A stretch of DNA of 36,113 nucleotides, from NCBI GenBank assembly GCA_945957375.1, contig CAMFKX010000017.1:1-36113 (forward strand). The letters are read 5' to 3'. Source of the DNA: an uncultured Roseiarcus sp. (GTDB lineage Bacteria > Pseudomonadota > Alphaproteobacteria > Rhizobiales > Beijerinckiaceae). The position numbers were made by a program, and so were the translations under genes. The notes beneath the pieces are model-generated. The model was not told the origin of the DNA, did not search any database, and was given only the letters and a program-made list of their open reading frames with translations. Below are positions 12,020-26,984 of the stretch, piece by piece (within the stretch, counting starts at the first letter, position 1; every line of letters begins with the position of its first letter).

Positions 12020-13557
12020 TTGGATCGGGTCGTCGACCTCGTTATCATTGGGGGCGGAGTCAACGGCTGCGGCGTCGCCAGGGACGCGGCGGGACGAGGA
12101 CTTTCCGCCGTCCTGTGCGAGATGGACGATCTTGCGAGCGGCACCTCCTCATGGTCGACCAAGCTGATCCACGGGGGCCTGCGCTACCTCGAATATTATG
12201 AATTCCGGCTGGTGCGCGAGGCGCTGAGCGAGCGCGAAATTCTCTGGTCGCTGGCGCCGCACATCATTCGCCCGCTGCGCTTCCTGCTGCCCCACCGGCC
12301 CGGGCTGCGTCCGGCGTGGATGCTGCGCCTGGGGCTGTTCCTCTACGACCATATCGGCGGCCGGAAGCGGCTGCGGGCGACGCGCGCGCTCGACTTGCGG
12401 ACGGACCCGCTCGGTCGTCCGTTGAAGCCGGGCGTGTTCGACACCGGCTTTGAATATTCCGACTGCCAGGTCGACGACACGCGTTTGGTCGTCCTCAACG
12501 CGCGCGACGCGGCCGATCGGGGCGTCGACGTCCGGACGCGGACGATCGTCGAATCCGCCGAGCGCGGCGCCAAGGAATGGACCATCCATGTCCGTGACCA
12601 GCGCACCGGAGCGGCGGACACCCTCCGCTGCCGCGTGCTGATCAACGCCGCCGGGCCTTGGGTCGAGAACGTGATGGTCGGCGCGCTGGCGCTGAAGCCG
12701 AAAGCGCGCGTGCGGCTGGTGCAGGGCTCACACATCGTCGTGCGCAAGCTCTACGACCACGACCGCGCCTATATCCTGCAGAACCCCGACGGGCGGATCG
12801 TGTTCGCCATTCCGTTCCAGCAGGATTTCACCCTGATCGGGACGACGGATCGCGACTATGACGGCGATCCCGCCAAAGTGGCGGCTTCGCAGGAGGAGGT
12901 CGACTACCTCTGCCGCGCCGCCTCCGAGAACTTCACCCGATCCGTCACGCCCGCCGACGTCGTCTGGAGCTTTTCCGGCGTGAGGCCCCTCTATGACGAC
13001 GGGGCGAGCGAGGCGAAGGCGGCGACGCGCGACTATGTGCTGGAGACGGACCAGCCGCCGGGCGCGGCGCCGGTCATTTCGATCTTCGGCGGCAAGATCA
13101 CCACCTACCGCAGGCTCGCCGAAGCGGTGTTGCGCAGCGTCGAGTCCGTCTTGCCCGCGGCCGGCGCCAGGAAGGGCTGGACCGCTCGGGCGCCTTTGCC
13201 GGGCGGCGAGTTTCCCGTCGACGGCCTGCGCGCGCTGACCGACGGCCTTCGTCGGGACTACCCCTTTCTGTCCGCCTCGGACGCGGATCGGTTGGCGCGC
13301 GCCTATGGCGCGCGCGCCCGACTTGTGCTCGGTTCAGCCAAGCGCAGGGAGGATCTGGGGATGGCGTTCGGCGACAGCCTGACCGAAGCGGAGGCGCGCT
13401 ACCTCATCGAGCACGAATGGGCGCAGACCGCCGAGGACGTCGTCTGGCGGCGCTCGAAACTCGGCCTACGCATGACGCTGGCCGAAATCCAGGCGCTCGG
13501 CGCATGGATGGAGCTTCAGGTCGCGAGCCTTGCGAACGCCGCCCCGCGGAGCGTCGC

Positions 13558-13561
<4 letters not shown>
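12020..13561 (+). CDS. glpD: Glycerol-3-phosphate dehydrogenase (FAD-dependent)
   Basis: DRVVDLVIIGGGVNGCGVARDAAGRGLSAVLCEMDDLASGTSSWSTKLIHGGLRYLEYYEF; TTG start at 12020 preceded by AGGGGAGGG. The ORF track ATG at 11921 lies in the likely promoter. Confidence 0.93.
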
Positions 13562-14646
<1,085 letters not shown>

Positions 14647-14651
14647 CGTCC

Positions 14652-15728
<1,077 letters not shown>

Positions 15729-15733
15729 GACGC

Positions 15734-17415
<1,682 letters not shown>

Positions 17416-17426
17416 GAGAGGGATCG

Positions 17427-17750
17427 ATGGACGTCGCATGGATGGCGTGGACCTGGCAGACGGGGCTGTTCTTCGCCCTGCTCGGCGCAACCCTCGTCGT
17501 TATGACCGGGCTCGCGGTCCGCTATCCGGAGGCCGAGCGCGACGGGGTTCTCCGCATTCCCACCACCCGCGGCGACCGGCTTTTCCTGTCGCTGGTCGGC
17601 GCGGCGTTCATCCACCTCGCCTGGATCGGACTTGTCGGCACGGAGACGATTCTAACCCTGCCAATCGCTGGCGGTCTCGAGGTTTCAAGCCTCTGGATCG
17701 CAAGCCTGGTTTCCCTCGTTTACGCCGCGGCGGTTTTCCGCTGGGTGTGA
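17427..17750 (+). CDS. glpU: Small membrane protein, DUF2160-like, glycerol ABC locus
   Basis: 107-aa hydrophobic ORF between the permease and the substrate-binding protein, matching the gene order of glycerol (glpSTPQUV) loci in rhizobia. Confidence 0.75.
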   Translation: MDVAWMAWTWQTGLFFALLGATLVVMTGLAVRYPEAERDGVLRIPTTRGDRLFLSLVGAAFIHLAWIGLVGTETILTLPIAGGLEVSSLWIASLVSLVYAAAVFRWV

Positions 17751-17833
17751 CGGGTGAGGTGGTCCGGGGTCGCGCGCGCGCGCCGCGCAGCCCGCGGAAA
17801 ATGAAAAAGGCACGCAGAATGGAGAGGAAACCG

Positions 17834-19570
<1,737 letters not shown>

Positions 19571-19635
19571 GACCATGAGCGAAGGCCAGACGGGCGGGGA
19601 GCCGTCCGTCTGGCCAAGTCAGACGATGGAATCGA

Positions 19636-20430
19636 ATGCGCGTTCGTTTTCGCTGCGACCCGGCGTTGATCGACCTGCTGCCGCGTCCGAAGCCGGCGCG
19701 CGAGGCGCTGCCGGACTGGCTGCGCCAGATGCCGGCGACGGCGTTCAGCGAAAGTCACGGGCATCCGGTCCGCACGGTGAAGCACTGTCCGCCGTTCGTC
19801 GACGCGATGACGTGCGGTTTCGTCATGCCGCTCCCCTGCGACGTGCAGGTGGCGAAGGGCGAGTTCACCTGGCGCTGGCCGCTGCCGCCGCTCGGCGTCC
19901 GCGAACACGCGCGCTCGCCGCTGAGCTTCCACGTCCCCGCGCAGGCGCAGGGCGCCCCGTTCCATGACGAACGGCAGGCGGTGATCAAGTTCAACAGCTT
20001 CTGGACCATCGAGCTCGAGGCCGGGTGGTCCCTGCTCGCGACCCATCCCATTAACCGGCCCGACCTTCCGTTCAGGACCCTGACGGGACTGGTCGACAGC
20101 GACCGGTTTCACGACGTCGGGATCTTCTTTCCGGCGCTTTGGGTCGACCCGGATTTCATCGGCGTGCTGCCGGCGGGGACGCCGGTCGCGCAATGCGTTC
20201 CCGTGCTTCGGGAAGCGCTCGAGTTCGAGGTCCTTGCGTTCTCGGCGGAGGAGGCGGCGCGCTATGCGTCGGTCGGCGCCGCGATCAAGCGCGAGCCAGG
20301 CTACTATCGCAAGACGGCGCGCGCGCCGAAGCGGCTATCCGGCGAGGCGGTCGCGGAGGGTATGCAGATCGAGGATGAGGATGCCGACGTTCCCGGCCGG
20401 GAGAGCCTGGGAGATGACCGCGAATGTTGA
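19636..20430 (+). CDS. Hypothetical protein, DUF6065-like
   Basis: ALPDWLRQMPA, CPPFVDAMTCGFVMPLPCDV, VIKFNSFWTIELEAGWSLLATHPINRPDLPFRTLTGLVDSDRF; family recognised from memory only. Confidence 0.65.
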   Translation: MRVRFRCDPALIDLLPRPKPAREALPDWLRQMPATAFSESHGHPVRTVKHCPPFVDAMTCGFVMPLPCDVQVAKGEFTWRWPLPPLGVREHARSPLSFHVPAQAQGAPFHDERQAVIKFNSFWTIELEAGWSLLATHPINRPDLPFRTLTGLVDSDRFHDVGIFFPALWVDPDFIGVLPAGTPVAQCVPVLREALEFEVLAFSAEEAARYASVGAAIKREPGYYRKTARAPKRLSGEAVAEGMQIEDEDADVPGRESLGDDREC

Positions 20431-20982
20431 CGGGTCGGTCCGATAGGCGGAACGGTAGCAGGCCCAAGCGCCGTCGAGGTCGCCCGCTTGCTGAAGGCTG
20501 ATTCCGCGATTGACCATCGCCTTCGCGTCGCCGGGCGCGAGGACCAGCACGCGGGCGAACGCCTCCGCCGCGGCGAGGTAGTCTCCGCAGGTCTGCAAGG
20601 CGAGGCCGAGCGAAAACCACCCCGGCGCCGGCGTCGGATCGAGTTCGAGCGCCCGGCGGAAATCGCCGGCGGCCGCGTGCGCGTCGTCGCCGGCGCGCGC
20701 CGCCTCCGCGGCCGCGGCCAGCGCTCGGGCGACGTCCCTGGCGATGGCGAGCGTGGGGCCGTGACCCGGCCGGACCGCGAGGCTGGCTTTGACCGCTGCG
20801 TGCGCAGCGCGCGGGTCGCCGCGCAACTGGGCGAGCAGCGCCTTCAACTGGAGCGCGGCGGGGTGGCTAGGCTTGGCCGCCAACAGCGCGTCGATGCGCC
20901 CCTCCGCCTCCGCGTAACGGCGCGCCTTGTAGGCGGCGATCGCCGCAATCAGGGCGGGCTCCGGCGCAGCGGTTTCGATCAT
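20335..20982 (-). CDS. TPR-repeat protein
   Basis: Repeated TPR-like units ([74 protein letters not shown]); start MIETAAPEP at 20982. Confidence 0.7.
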   Translation of the reverse strand: MIETAAPEPALIAAIAAYKARRYAEAEGRIDALLAAKPSHPAALQLKALLAQLRGDPRAAHAAVKASLAVRPGHGPTLAIARDVARALAAAAEAARAGDDAHAAAGDFRRALELDPTPAPGWFSLGLALQTCGDYLAAAEAFARVLVLAPGDAKAMVNRGISLQQAGDLDGAWACYRSAYRTDPSTFAVISQALPAGNVGILILDLHTLRDRLAG

Positions 20983-21095
20983 GCCGCGACGGTGGCGGAA
21001 GCCTTGCGAGAAGGCAAGGCCGACCCCCGTCGACCTGCGCCGCACATCTTTCCGTCCTCGGACGAAGCCAATTCAAAATAGGAGCGGCCGCCGCC

Positions 21096-22583
21096 ATGTC
21101 TGGATACGTCCTCGCCATCGACCAGGGCACCACCTCGACCCGGGCGATCGTCTTCGACGCCGGCGCCGCGATCCGGGGCGTCGCGCAACAGGAGTTCCCG
21201 CAGCACTATCCCAACTCCGGATGGGTCGAGCACGATCCGGAGGACCTGTGGCGGACGAGCGTCGATACGGCCCGGGCGGCGCTGGAAAAGGCCGGCGTCT
21301 CGGCAGGCGACCTCGCCGGCGTGGGGATCACCAACCAGCGCGAAACGACGCTGGTCTGGGACCGGGCGACCGGCAAGCCGATCCACAACGCGATCGTCTG
21401 GCAGGATCGGCGAACGGCTCCGGCATGCGCCGAGCTGCGCGACAAGGGCATGGAGCCGACCGTCTCCGCCAAGACCGGCCTGCTGCTCGATCCCTATTTC
21501 TCGGCGACCAAGATCGGGTGGGTTCTCGACCACGTTCCCGGAGCGCGAGCGCGCGCCGAACGCGGCGAGCTGGCGTTTGGAACCGTCGACAGTTTCCTGA
21601 TCTGGCGGCTGACCGGGGGCAGGGCGCATGTCACCGACGCGACCAACGCCTCGCGTACGCTGCTGTTCGACATTCACGCCGGCCGCTGGGACGACGAGCT
21701 CCTGTCGCTGTTCGGCGTGCCGAAAGCGATGTTGCCGGAAGTCCTCGACTGTTCGGCGGAATTCGGGGTGCTTGATCCCGCGATCCTCGGCGCGAGCGTC
21801 GCGGTCCGGGGCGTCGCCGGCGATCAGCAGGCGGCGACCGTCGGCCAGGCCTGTTTCGCGCCGGGGATGCTGAAATCGACCTATGGCACCGGCTGCTTCG
21901 CCCTGCTCAACACCGGGCGGCAAGCGGTCCGGTCGCAGAACCGGCTGCTGACGACCATCGCCTATCAGCTCGGCGGCGAACGCACCTACGCGCTCGAAGG
22001 CGCGATCTTCATCGCCGGGGCCGCCGTGCAGTGGCTGCGCGACGGGCTCGGGGCCCTGCAATCGGCCGATCAGAGCGGCCCGATGGCGGCGGAAGCCGAT
22101 CCCGGCCAGGATGTGGTGCTGGTGCCGGCCTTCGTCGGCATCGGCGCTCCGCACTGGGACGCCGAGGCGCGCGGCGCCCTGTTCGGCCTCACCCGGGCGA
22201 CCGGGCGCAAGGAACTGGCGAAGGCCGCGCTCGAAAGCGTGGCCTTTCAGACGGTCGATCTCCTCGACGCGATGCGGCGCGACTGGGGCGGCGTCGGCGA
22301 CACCGTCCTGCGCGTCGACGGCGGCATGGTCGCCTCGGAGTGGACCATGCAGCGACTGGCCGACCTGATCGGCGCGCCGGTCGATCGCCCCAAGGTTCTG
22401 GAGACCACCGCCTTGGGCGCCGGCTACCTCGCCGGACTTCAGGCCGGCCTCTACCCCGAGCCCGCGACTTTCGCTCGGCGATGGGCGCTCGACCGGCGCT
22501 TCGAGCCGACCATGACGGAGGCCGAGCGCCAGCGAAAGCTTCACATCTGGCGGGAGGCGGTTCGGCGTCTGATCGGACGCTGA
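21096..22583 (+). CDS. glpK: Glycerol kinase
   Basis: [80 protein letters not shown]. Confidence 0.97.
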   Translation: MSGYVLAIDQGTTSTRAIVFDAGAAIRGVAQQEFPQHYPNSGWVEHDPEDLWRTSVDTARAALEKAGVSAGDLAGVGITNQRETTLVWDRATGKPIHNAIVWQDRRTAPACAELRDKGMEPTVSAKTGLLLDPYFSATKIGWVLDHVPGARARAERGELAFGTVDSFLIWRLTGGRAHVTDATNASRTLLFDIHAGRWDDELLSLFGVPKAMLPEVLDCSAEFGVLDPAILGASVAVRGVAGDQQAATVGQACFAPGMLKSTYGTGCFALLNTGRQAVRSQNRLLTTIAYQLGGERTYALEGAIFIAGAAVQWLRDGLGALQSADQSGPMAAEADPGQDVVLVPAFVGIGAPHWDAEARGALFGLTRATGRKELAKAALESVAFQTVDLLDAMRRDWGGVGDTVLRVDGGMVASEWTMQRLADLIGAPVDRPKVLETTALGAGYLAGLQAGLYPEPATFARRWALDRRFEPTMTEAERQRKLHIWREAVRRLIGR

Positions 22584-22596
22584 ATACGCCCCCGGG

Positions 22597-23595
22597 CTAC
22601 TCGGCGACGCGCAGCAGCTGCTTGCCCTCGTTGCGGCCTTCGAACAGCCGCCGCAGCGTCGCGGGCGCGTTCTCCAGGCCATGCTGGACGTCGACCTTGT
22701 TCTTGAGCTTGCCCGACTGCACCCAGCCCGCAAGCGCGACGATCGCCTCGCCGGCGCGCGGCATGTAGTCGAGCACGATGAAGCCCTCCATCCGCCCGCG
22801 CTGGACGACCAGGTTGAGGTAGTTCTTCGGCCCCGGCGGCGGCTCGGTCGCGTTGTAGTTCGCGATCCCGCCGCACAGCACGATCCGCCCCCGCATCGCG
22901 AGGCGGGCGAGCGCCGCATCGAGAATTTCCCCGCCGACGTTGTCGAAGAAGACGTCGATTCCCTTGGGGCACAGGGCCTTCAGGCGCGCCGGCACGTCCT
23001 CCGCCTTGTAGTCGATCGCCGCGTCGAAGCCGGCTTCGTCGGTCAGCCAGCGGCATTTCTCGGTCCCGCCGGCGATGCCGATCACCCGGCATCCCTTGAT
23101 CTTGGCGATCTGACCGACCAGCGAGCCGGTCGCGCCGGCCGCGCCGGAAACCACGACGGTCTCGCCGGCGACCGGTCGGCCGACGTCGAGCAAGCCGAAA
23201 TAGGCCGTGACGCCGTTCATCCCGAGCGCGCTCATCGCCAGTTCGAGCGGCGCTCCCGGCGGAAGCTTGGTGAGCTGGCCCTTGGCGTTGACCACCATAT
23301 AATCCTGCCAGCCGGTCAAGCCGGACACGATGTCGCCGACCGCGAAGTCGGGATTGTTCGAGGCGACGACTCGGCCGGCGCCGATCGACCGGACCACCTC
23401 GCCGATCTTCACCGCCGGCAGATAGGTGTCCATGGCGATCCAGCCCCGCTGCGTCGGATCGCAAGAGAGCATGATGTTTTGCACCAGCGCCTCGCCTGCG
23501 CTGAGCGCCGGGACCTCGGTTTCGACGAACTGGAAATCGCTGTCCTGGATCGTCCCCTGCGGACGGCGGGCGAGCAGCCATTGGCGGTTCTTCAT
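22597..23595 (-). CDS. NADP-dependent MDR-superfamily oxidoreductase, prostaglandin reductase / leukotriene B4 dehydrogenase / alkenal reductase family
   Basis: NRQWLLARRPQGTIQDSDFQFVE, MLSCDPTQRGWI, ALGMNGVTAYFGLLDVGRPVAGETVVVSGAAGATGSLVGQIAKIKGCRVIGIAGG, FFDNVGGEILDAAL; RBS upstream of 23595. Confidence 0.9.
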   Translation of the reverse strand: MKNRQWLLARRPQGTIQDSDFQFVETEVPALSAGEALVQNIMLSCDPTQRGWIAMDTYLPAVKIGEVVRSIGAGRVVASNNPDFAVGDIVSGLTGWQDYMVVNAKGQLTKLPPGAPLELAMSALGMNGVTAYFGLLDVGRPVAGETVVVSGAAGATGSLVGQIAKIKGCRVIGIAGGTEKCRWLTDEAGFDAAIDYKAEDVPARLKALCPKGIDVFFDNVGGEILDAALARLAMRGRIVLCGGIANYNATEPPPGPKNYLNLVVQRGRMEGFIVLDYMPRAGEAIVALAGWVQSGKLKNKVDVQHGLENAPATLRRLFEGRNEGKQLLRVAE

Positions 23596-23660
23596 GTCGT
23601 TCCTCCCAAGCATTGCGCCGTCTTCCTAACACGGCGCGCGCTTGGCCGCGCGCTTGCGGT

Positions 23661-24776
23661 TTACTCGCCCCATTCCGAGACGTTGCGGTTGTCGTTGTCG
23701 GGAATCGGCGGCGGCAGGCCGAACAGCCGGTAGGACAGCAGCCGGGCCTTGCGGGCGATTTCGCTGTGCGCCCGCAGGTAGTTGAGGGAATTGTAGTCGT
23801 AGATCGAGCTCGCCGGCAGCACGCCGAGCGTCTTCGGCATGTTGTTGACGCTGAAGGTGGTGCGCAGGCTCTCCTTCCAGTCCAGCGTCCGGTCGATGTC
23901 GATGACCGCCAGATCGCGCCACGGGCATAGGCGCTCGTCCCAGACGATCATGTTGTTGAACACCTCGGGATCGTCGTCGTCCTGCGCCTGCCGCGTCTGG
24001 ATCTGCATCCGGTACTTCGCGCCTTCGCGGGCGACCCGGTCCTGGTACTCGTACTTGAGGAAATTCCTGCCGCGCGTCTCGTGGGGAAGCACGCGCTGAT
24101 TGCACTGGTCCCACGCGCTCGGATCGCGCTCGAGGCCGGTCTCGGGTTCGTCGTCGAAGGGCAGCACGCGGTATTTCGCGTAGCGCTTGATGCCGTCGTC
24201 GCCGATGAACAGGAACGGGGTCTTGCAGTAATAGCGGACGTTGTGGAACGAGGTGACGTGCCGACGGCCGGCGTCTTCCGAGCCTTTCAGGCCGTCAGGG
24301 TAGCGGTAGTAGTAGTCCGGGTATTCGACGCCCCATTTCTCCTGCCGGGACTTGGCGAACTTCAGGAAGCTGACCGCGGACCAGAACAGGCTCTGCACGC
24401 CGCTGTTCATCTCGATGTCGAACGGGCTGCGGAGGTGGTCGTCGGAAAACTTGATCGACAGGCTGCGGATGCAGTTCATCGCGTCGTCGAGGAAGGTCGC
24501 CGACGCGTGGCGGATGCGGCAGGGATAGACCTTGCCGGCGGCGAAGAACGGATGCGCGGGGAACTGCGGGTCGTCGACGATGCGAATCGCGCCGCTGCCC
24601 GCGATTCCGTTGTTGTGGCTCATGCGCTGCCGCTTCGGCAGGCAGATGAACAGCACCAGCATCAGGGCGAACAGCTTGGCGTAGAGCCAGAGCTGAGCCT
24701 TGTCGAAGGCCCGGCCGAGCCAGAGCCCGACGAGGTCGGCGAAGGAGAGGGATTCCGTCTTCATGGGCGGGGCCAT
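23661..24776 (-). CDS. Catalase-related heme protein, allene oxide synthase / hydroperoxide-metabolising type
   Basis: Distal-His context CRIRHASATFLDDAMNCIRSLSIKFSDD, Asn context SPFDIEMNSGVQSLFW, proximal Tyr RLLSY (RxxxY, catalase superfamily) near the C-terminus; lacks the full VVHAKG motif of true catalases; start codon directly abuts the lipoxygenase stop (TGAATG). Confidence 0.78.
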   Translation of the reverse strand: MAPPMKTESLSFADLVGLWLGRAFDKAQLWLYAKLFALMLVLFICLPKRQRMSHNNGIAGSGAIRIVDDPQFPAHPFFAAGKVYPCRIRHASATFLDDAMNCIRSLSIKFSDDHLRSPFDIEMNSGVQSLFWSAVSFLKFAKSRQEKWGVEYPDYYYRYPDGLKGSEDAGRRHVTSFHNVRYYCKTPFLFIGDDGIKRYAKYRVLPFDDEPETGLERDPSAWDQCNQRVLPHETRGRNFLKYEYQDRVAREGAKYRMQIQTRQAQDDDDPEVFNNMIVWDERLCPWRDLAVIDIDRTLDWKESLRTTFSVNNMPKTLGVLPASSIYDYNSLNYLRAHSEIARKARLLSYRLFGLPPPIPDNDNRNVSEWGE

Positions 24777-26984
24777 TCAGATGTTGGTCCGGGACTCGAT
24801 CGAGTCGATGTCGACGCCGAGCGCCCTGAACGCCTCGCGCTTCTCCTCAAGCAGGCGGATGAGCAGCGGATTGACGTCGCCTTCCTCGTTGCGGGTGATG
24901 AAGCCGTATTCGGTGCGCGACAGGAAGTTGGTGAAGAACAGCATCTCGGTGCTGCGGGTGAGGTCGGGCGCGATGGCGTCGTCGCTCTCCGGGCCCATGA
25001 CGCCCGACGGGGCGTCGCCGAAGCGCAGGCCGCCGCAGCTGTAGCGCACCTCGCCGAGGTCGTCGTACTGGTGCTCGTTGATCCAGGTGTGCATGTAGGT
25101 GGCCTGCATGATGATGTAGCGGCAGGCGTCCTTGAGGTTGCGCCAGTCGCGCTCGCCGGCTTCGTCCCAGGTGCGCGCGGCGGTGATGCGCGAGACCGCC
25201 TTGAGTTCGCCGTCGACCGTCTCGCGCGGGAGATCGGGATCGAACGCGTATTGCCGCGCGTAGTGCTTCAGCCGTTCGGCCGCGAGCTCGCGATAGCGCG
25301 GGTCGGGCGGCGGGGCGTCGCGAGCGGCGGTGACGAACACCGGCACGCTGTGCGTGACGAGGTCGTCGGCGAAGCGATGGATCTCGCCCCAGTGCGCCTT
25401 GATGCCCGCCTCGTGCTCGGCGAAGAACGCGTCGACATAGGCGCCGAGCACGTCCCAGAACAGGGTCTCGGCCTTGGCGCAGCTGTGCGCTGCGCTGATC
25501 GGCGTCATCGGTCGCCAGCCGCGCCAGTCCTGCACGCCGAGGATGTCGCGCGTGCGCTGCAGTAAGCCCCGGTAGGTGAGCGCCGTCGCGGTCGGGATGT
25601 AACCCCGGATCAGTCCCGAGTCGGCGGTGTGGTCGATCAGCGACACTTCCTTCAGATGCGGCAACAGCAGCCCTGCCACCGGATTGAGGCGCAGGTTGCG
25701 GTAGGCGGCGACAGCGTATTGCTCCGCGTTGAGATGCGTGCCGGAGAAATGCTCCTCGACCTCGGTGCAGAAGGCGCCCGCCACGCGCGCAACGCGCTTG
25801 GCTTGCAGCCAGGCCTCCGGGTCGGCGGCGGTGAACGCGCGGCAGTAAAACGGATCGTCATCGCCGCGGCTGAGGCGCCCGGTCAGGCGGATCTCGACCG
25901 GAAGGGGCAGGCCGTCGTCCTTCAGCCGATAGAGGATCGCGACGTCCGGCAGGGCGTAGACATCGTTGATCTCATACCAGCACACGCCGAAGTAGCGCAT
26001 CCAGAAGTGGCCGGGCCGCGTCTCGTCCGGGACGAAGCAGCCGCGGTTCATGCCGTTCATCATGCGCTCGCCGAACCAGTCGTCGCCGCGCGTGTATCCC
26101 GGGAGGCGGCGCTCGATGCAGCGCGTGAGATTTATGGGATAGTCGGCCTCGATCTCTTCGATCGTCAGCGTGCCGGGGAGGAGGTCGATCTGCTCGAGAT
26201 GTTTGGTCTTGGTGATCTCGATCGGCGTGGCCTGCTCGATCAGCGCGTCGTTGCGGCCCTGCGAATAGATTTCCGGCGTGCCGGCCTGCTCGTCCACGAC
26301 GGCGCGCGGCGTCGTCGCGGCGGGTCGGTAAAGCCAGTAATCGAGCGCGATGGTGCGCAGATTGTAGTCCATGCCGATCAGATCGGACTTGGCAACCGGG
26401 ACGGCGCGAAACAGGTCGAAATGAAAGTGCGGCGCGCCGTCGCGAAAATAGGCGCGCGTCGTCTTCTGGATCTCGAGGTTCAGCGAGCGGATCGACAGCG
26501 CGCGCGCGGCGCGTAACGGAAAGGGCAGGGCGAAGCATCCGTCGGCGTCGGTGCGGCCCTCGGCGATCTTGCGCCAGGCGAGCCAGTAGGTGCGGCCCCA
26601 GAACTCGAGGTGCATGTTGTGAATCGGCGGCCCGTAGCCGCGCTCGGCGGCGAACACGAGCCGCCCGACGAGACGCGAGTCGCGATGGCCCTCCGGAAGC
26701 GCCGGCGACCGCGGAAACAGCTCGTCGAGCAACCGATTCCATCCGTTGCGCAGGCGGCGGAACTGCTCGAACAGCCACTCGATCGTGATCGTGAACGGGC
26801 TGTCGATGATCTTCGACTTGCCGACCTGCATATAGTTGACGCCGCGCAAGCGGGGCCGGAAGAACGTATTCCCCTTCGACGTGTAGCGAATGCGGGTTTC
26901 GCGCAGGCACTCCGCGATGATGGCGCGGGTCGGGTCGGGATCGGCGGCGGCGCGCGGCGTGGTCAGGGGCGGGGGCGCGTTCAT
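24777..26984 (-). CDS. Lipoxygenase-family non-heme iron dioxygenase
   Basis: EEHFSGTHLNAEQYAVAAYRNLRLNPVAGLLLPHLKEVSLID (HxxxxH; LOX-like), ATYMHTWIN (HxxxN) and C-terminal isoleucine (ESRTNI-stop). Starts at ATG 26984 with an ATGA overlap with the upstream gene; the 1194-aa ORF of the track is an N-terminal over-extension. Confidence 0.88.
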   Translation of the reverse strand: MNAPPPLTTPRAAADPDPTRAIIAECLRETRIRYTSKGNTFFRPRLRGVNYMQVGKSKIIDSPFTITIEWLFEQFRRLRNGWNRLLDELFPRSPALPEGHRDSRLVGRLVFAAERGYGPPIHNMHLEFWGRTYWLAWRKIAEGRTDADGCFALPFPLRAARALSIRSLNLEIQKTTRAYFRDGAPHFHFDLFRAVPVAKSDLIGMDYNLRTIALDYWLYRPAATTPRAVVDEQAGTPEIYSQGRNDALIEQATPIEITKTKHLEQIDLLPGTLTIEEIEADYPINLTRCIERRLPGYTRGDDWFGERMMNGMNRGCFVPDETRPGHFWMRYFGVCWYEINDVYALPDVAILYRLKDDGLPLPVEIRLTGRLSRGDDDPFYCRAFTAADPEAWLQAKRVARVAGAFCTEVEEHFSGTHLNAEQYAVAAYRNLRLNPVAGLLLPHLKEVSLIDHTADSGLIRGYIPTATALTYRGLLQRTRDILGVQDWRGWRPMTPISAAHSCAKAETLFWDVLGAYVDAFFAEHEAGIKAHWGEIHRFADDLVTHSVPVFVTAARDAPPPDPRYRELAAERLKHYARQYAFDPDLPRETVDGELKAVSRITAARTWDEAGERDWRNLKDACRYIIMQATYMHTWINEHQYDDLGEVRYSCGGLRFGDAPSGVMGPESDDAIAPDLTRSTEMLFFTNFLSRTEYGFITRNEEGDVNPLLIRLLEEKREAFRALGVDIDSIESRTNI

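Noticed and set aside
23661-24776. Annotation as a true H2O2 catalase
   Set aside because: Too short, and the canonical distal VVHAKGAGA segment is missing; only catalase-superfamily landmarks remain, and the neighbouring LOX favours hydroperoxide chemistry.
24081-25565. 494-aa + strand ORF opposite the AOS-like and LOX genes
   Set aside because: Shadow ORF; the - strand frames carry catalytic motifs of known families.
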